Below are positions 14,997-18,039 of a DNA stretch of 18,039 bases, piece after piece (the first letter of the stretch is position 1; every line of letters starts with the position of its first letter). Made by a program: the position numbers and the translations under genes. Source of the DNA: an uncultured Shinella sp. (lineage in GTDB: Bacteria; Pseudomonadota; Alphaproteobacteria; Rhizobiales; Rhizobiaceae); the NCBI RefSeq assembly GCF_946479415.1, contig NZ_CAMLFY010000094.1:1-18039 (forward strand), written 5' to 3'. The notes beneath the pieces were generated by a model. The model made no database searches. It was not told where the DNA came from and saw only the letters and a program-made list of their open reading frames with translations.

Positions 14997-16289
14997 TTAC
15001 TTGGCTTGCTCGGTCTTGGCGGCATCGCCGCCTTCGGCCTTGCCGGCTTCGCCAGCCTTCGCATCAGTAGCCTTCGCATCAGCCGGCTTCGCGTCGCCGC
15101 CTTCGGCTTCAGCACCCTCGGCGGCCTGCTTCCGCGCATCGGCCGCCACGGCATTCGGATCCCATTCCGAGGGCACGACTTCCGCACCCGGCTGAACCTT
15201 CTGGAAGCCTTCGACGATGATCTTCTCACCATCCTTCAGGCCATCGGTGATGACCCAGCGCGTACCGGCAGCGCGCCCGATACGCACGGGGCGCGGGCCG
15301 GCCTTGTTGTCGGCGGCAACAATATAAACCAGGGCGCTACCCGAGGCGTCACGCTGAACGGCCTGCTGCGGCACGAGAACGGCGCCCTTCTCGATGCCCT
15401 GCTCGATCTGCACGCGCACATACATGCCCGGCAGGAGATCACCGTCCGGGTTGGGGAATTCACCACGCAGCGTCACCTGACCCGTCGTCTCATCGACGGC
15501 GGCTTCAGAGAACAGCAGCTTGCCGAGCTGCGGATACTGCGAACCGTCGTCGAGCATCAGCTTGACGTCGGCGGAATTGTTGTCGGCCATCAGAGCGCCG
15601 TCCTCCAGCGCCTTGCGCAGGCGGATGAGGTCGGTCGCGGACTGGGTGAAGTCGGCATAGACGGGATCGAGCTGCTGGATCGTCGCGAGGTTTTCCGTGC
15701 CGCTGGTCGAAACCAGCGCACCCTCGGTGATCAGCGCACGGCCGATACGGCCGCTGATCGGCGCCTTGACCTCGGTATATTCGAGGTTGAGCTTGGCAGT
15801 CGCAAGACCCGCTTCGGCAATGGCGACGTCGGCGTCGGCCTGCGCCAGCTTGGCAATGGCGTCGTCATAGTTCTGCGCGGACGAGACGTTCGACTTTTTC
15901 AGCTGCTCCTGGCGAACCGTGTCGTTCTTCGCCTGGGCCTGCACGGCCTTGGCGCGGCGCAGCGTCGCCTCGGCGCTATCGACCTGCACCTTGAACGGCG
16001 CCGGATCGATCCGGTAGAGCACGTCGCCCTGCTTGACCAGCGAGCCCTGCTCGAAGACGCGCGCGATGACGATGCCCGACGCGCGCGGACGGACTTCCGC
16101 GGTGCGGGTCGCCGCGATACGGCCCGGCAGGTCGTTGGTGATCGGCACGTCCTCGGCCTTCACCGTGATGACGGCCACCTGCGGGGGCGGAAAGGAAAAG
16201 CCTCCCTGCGCCGCCTGCTCATCGCTGCAGCCGGCAAGGATCAAAAGGGCGCCAAAGGTCGCAATCGAAATCGGTCTCGTGAAACGCAT
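14997..16289 (-). CDS. RND efflux membrane fusion lipoprotein (AcrA/BepD/SmeA-like)
   Basis: This 430-residue periplasmic adaptor links the RND pump to an outer-membrane channel. The signal MRFTRPISIATFGALLILAG ends with lipobox LAGC, giving lipidation at Cys21. The family layout follows: barrel and lipoyl halves at about 65-100 and 175-205 (RASGIVIARVFEQGSLVKQGD and APISGRIGRALITEGALV), a coiled-coil hairpin at 105-170, and C-terminal beta domains to about 375. ATG at 16289 was chosen because GGAAG precedes it and it gives a clean lipoprotein signal. An ATG at 16301 would add four residues and lacks a ribosome site. Residues from about 382 to 430 form an Ala/Lys/Glu/Gly/Asp-rich tail of imperfect repeats that most AcrA proteins lack. 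It is the first gene of the efflux operon. Confidence 0.93.
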   Translation of the reverse strand: MRFTRPISIATFGALLILAGCSDEQAAQGGFSFPPPQVAVITVKAEDVPITNDLPGRIAATRTAEVRPRASGIVIARVFEQGSLVKQGDVLYRIDPAPFKVQVDSAEATLRRAKAVQAQAKNDTVRQEQLKKSNVSSAQNYDDAIAKLAQADADVAIAEAGLATAKLNLEYTEVKAPISGRIGRALITEGALVSTSGTENLATIQQLDPVYADFTQSATDLIRLRKALEDGALMADNNSADVKLMLDDGSQYPQLGKLLFSEAAVDETTGQVTLRGEFPNPDGDLLPGMYVRVQIEQGIEKGAVLVPQQAVQRDASGSALVYIVAADNKAGPRPVRIGRAAGTRWVITDGLKDGEKIIVEGFQKVQPGAEVVPSEWDPNAVAADARKQAAEGAEAEGGDAKPADAKATDAKAGEAGKAEGGDAAKTEQAK

Positions 16290-16343
16290 GGGTTCTTCCA
16301 TAGGCGATGCCGGCAAAGGGGCGGCGGGTGCTGAAAACGAAGA

Positions 16344-16371
16344 GATGCGGTGGCCGAAGGACCACCGCATC
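16344..16371 (-). promoter_or_regulatory. Strong hairpin in the leader of the efflux operon
   Basis: GATGCGGTGG (16344-16353) and CCACCGCATC (16362-16371) form a perfect 10-bp stem. In minus-strand RNA a G-U and a C-G pair extend it to 12 bp with a four-base loop. On the minus strand it is followed by TCTCTTCGTTTTC. It lies between the predicted transcription start and the adaptor gene, so it would sit at the extreme 5' end of the efflux message as a stabiliser or attenuator. It could instead terminate readthrough from the upstream sugar ABC operon, whose last gene ends at 16478. Confidence 0.55.
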
Positions 16372-16373
16372 AC

Positions 16374-16397
16374 AACATACAAACAGGGCTGTATGTT
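16374..16397. promoter_or_regulatory. AcrR-type operator at the efflux promoter
   Basis: Perfect 8-bp inverted arms AACATACA and TGTATGTT are separated by eight bases, 24 bp in all. The E. coli AcrR operator has the same layout with arms TACATACA and TGTATGTA, so only the outermost base of each arm differs. The site overlaps the predicted -10 box of the efflux promoter, which fits repression by the AcrR-like protein encoded last in this operon. Confidence 0.75.
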
Positions 16398-16416
16398 AAA
16401 TCCTGACGTTTGACAA
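16388..16416 (-). promoter_or_regulatory. Candidate promoter of the efflux operon
   Basis: Read on the minus strand, TTGTCA (16411-16416) is a good -35 box and TACAGC (16388-16393) is a weak -10 box at 17 bases. The weak -10 lies inside the AcrR-type operator. A start near 16381 is predicted, leaving a leader of about 90 bases. The region 16290-16477 holds this promoter, the operator and the leader hairpin, and no further gene. Confidence 0.45.
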
Positions 16417-16477
16417 TCGTAGATCACGCCCGAAACGGCCGCAATCCGTCCCGATCACGGATTCGTGATGAGGGACC

Positions 16478-17479
<1,002 letters not shown>

Positions 17480-17490
17480 CCGATTTCCCC

Positions 17491-18039
17491 TTAAAGCTTG
17501 ACCGTCTGGCCGGTACGCACACTTTCATCGGCCGCAAGGCAGATCCGAAGCGACTGCACCGCATCGTCCATATGCCGCGTAAGATCGATGTCCTCGCGGA
17601 TGGCCTTCAGGACATAGGCCTGTTCCCGGTCGCAGAGCTCCTGGTGACCGGGCTCGCCCGCCATCTTCAGGTCCTCGTCCGGCGACAGGAACTTGCCGTC
17701 CGGGCCGGTCGCGGCATTGTGAACACGGATGACCGCCGTCTTGGTGTGTGTGTCGATATCGTCCGACTTGGCATTCGGATCCATGACGATGGAAACCGAG
17801 CCGTTCGGCGACATGACGTCCTTCACGAAGAAGGCGGTTTCGGAGATCATCGGCCCCCACGCAGCCTCGTACCAGCCGAGCGAACCATCATCGAACAGCA
17901 CCTGGAGATGGCCGTAATTGTACATGTCCGGCTTGATCTCGTTCGACAGCCGCAAGCCCATGCCGCGCACCTCGACGGGCTTGGCATCGGTGATCTGGCA
18001 CATCACGTCGACATAGTGCACGCCGCAGTCGACGATCGG
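17491..18039 (-). CDS. Gfo/Idh/MocA family oxidoreductase, C-terminal part
   Basis: Only the last 182 residues are present, and the frame is open to the window edge. The sequence from [15 protein letters not shown] onward matches the substrate-binding domain of the Gfo/Idh/MocA NAD(P)-dependent dehydrogenases, where the D.GVHY.D histidine region follows the catalytic lysine. The Rossmann domain and that lysine lie outside the window. Later stretches [23 protein letters not shown] and [30 protein letters not shown] are typical of the C-terminal sheet and final helix. Pairing with a CUT1 sugar ATPase suggests oxidation of the imported sugar or polyol, such as an inositol-like compound. This is inference from context. 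Confidence 0.88.
   Translation of the reverse strand, partial: PIVDCGVHYVDVMCQITDAKPVEVRGMGLRLSNEIKPDMYNYGHLQVLFDDGSLGWYEAAWGPMISETAFFVKDVMSPNGSVSIVMDPNAKSDDIDTHTKTAVIRVHNAATGPDGKFLSPDEDLKMAGEPGHQELCDREQAYVLKAIREDIDLTRHMDDAVQSLRICLAADESVRTGQTVKL

Noticed and set aside
14988..16334. Plus-strand open frame of 448 codons opposite the membrane fusion protein
   Set aside because: Same antisense shadow composition. The minus strand gives a lipoprotein with complete family features.

Overview
The window comes from a high-GC alphaproteobacterium, most likely a member of the Rhizobiaceae (Agrobacterium, Rhizobium, Shinella or Ensifer type). The signs are a DUF982 small protein, a mosaic intergenic palindrome built from CTAGAG...CTCTAG ends with a GGAAAACCGGTTCCC-like core, many ATGA gene junctions, and a polyamine-type ABC transporter next to an AcrAB-like pump. 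The species cannot be named from this sequence. I see no rRNA, tRNA, CRISPR array, insertion sequence or phage gene.

Region 1 (1-3074, plus strand): two inner-membrane permeases and an ATPase of a spermidine/putrescine-class (PotBCA-like) importer. A perfect 20-bp hairpin inside a rhizobial intergenic mosaic element separates the second permease from the ATPase. Region 2 (3084-3786, minus strand): two small rhizobial proteins, one DUF982 and one unnamed 63-residue protein, with a good Rho-independent terminator between them. Region 3 (3784-6422, minus strand): a three-gene operon read as methyltransferase, TetR/BetI-like regulator, periplasmic polyamine-type binding protein. The methyltransferase resembles phosphoethanolamine N-methyltransferase and is broken by a one-base frameshift. 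Region 4 (6423-6585): divergent control region with a 16-bp perfect palindrome that suits a TetR-type operator. Region 5 (6586-11226, plus strand): a tightly overlapped operon of two different CrtI/PYROXD2-like flavin oxidoreductases, a GcvT-fold aminomethyltransferase-like protein, and an unrecognised 82-residue protein.

Regions 1 and 3-5 together look like one uptake-and-breakdown system. A cationic or N-methylated amine would be imported by the PotD/PotBCA-like transporter, oxidised by the two flavoproteins, and lose a one-carbon unit to a folate-type GcvT-fold enzyme, under control of a BetI-like repressor. The substrate is not known and this assignment is inference.

Region 6 (11218-16427, minus strand): a complete inner-membrane/periplasmic RND efflux operon (membrane fusion lipoprotein, HAE1 pump, AcrR-like repressor last) with an AcrR-type operator at its promoter and a strong hairpin in its leader. 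No outer-membrane channel gene is present. Region 7 (16478-18039, minus strand): a CUT1-family (UgpC/MalK-like) sugar ABC ATPase preceded by the 3' part of a Gfo/Idh/MocA oxidoreductase that runs off the window. These two are the end of a sugar or polyol operon.
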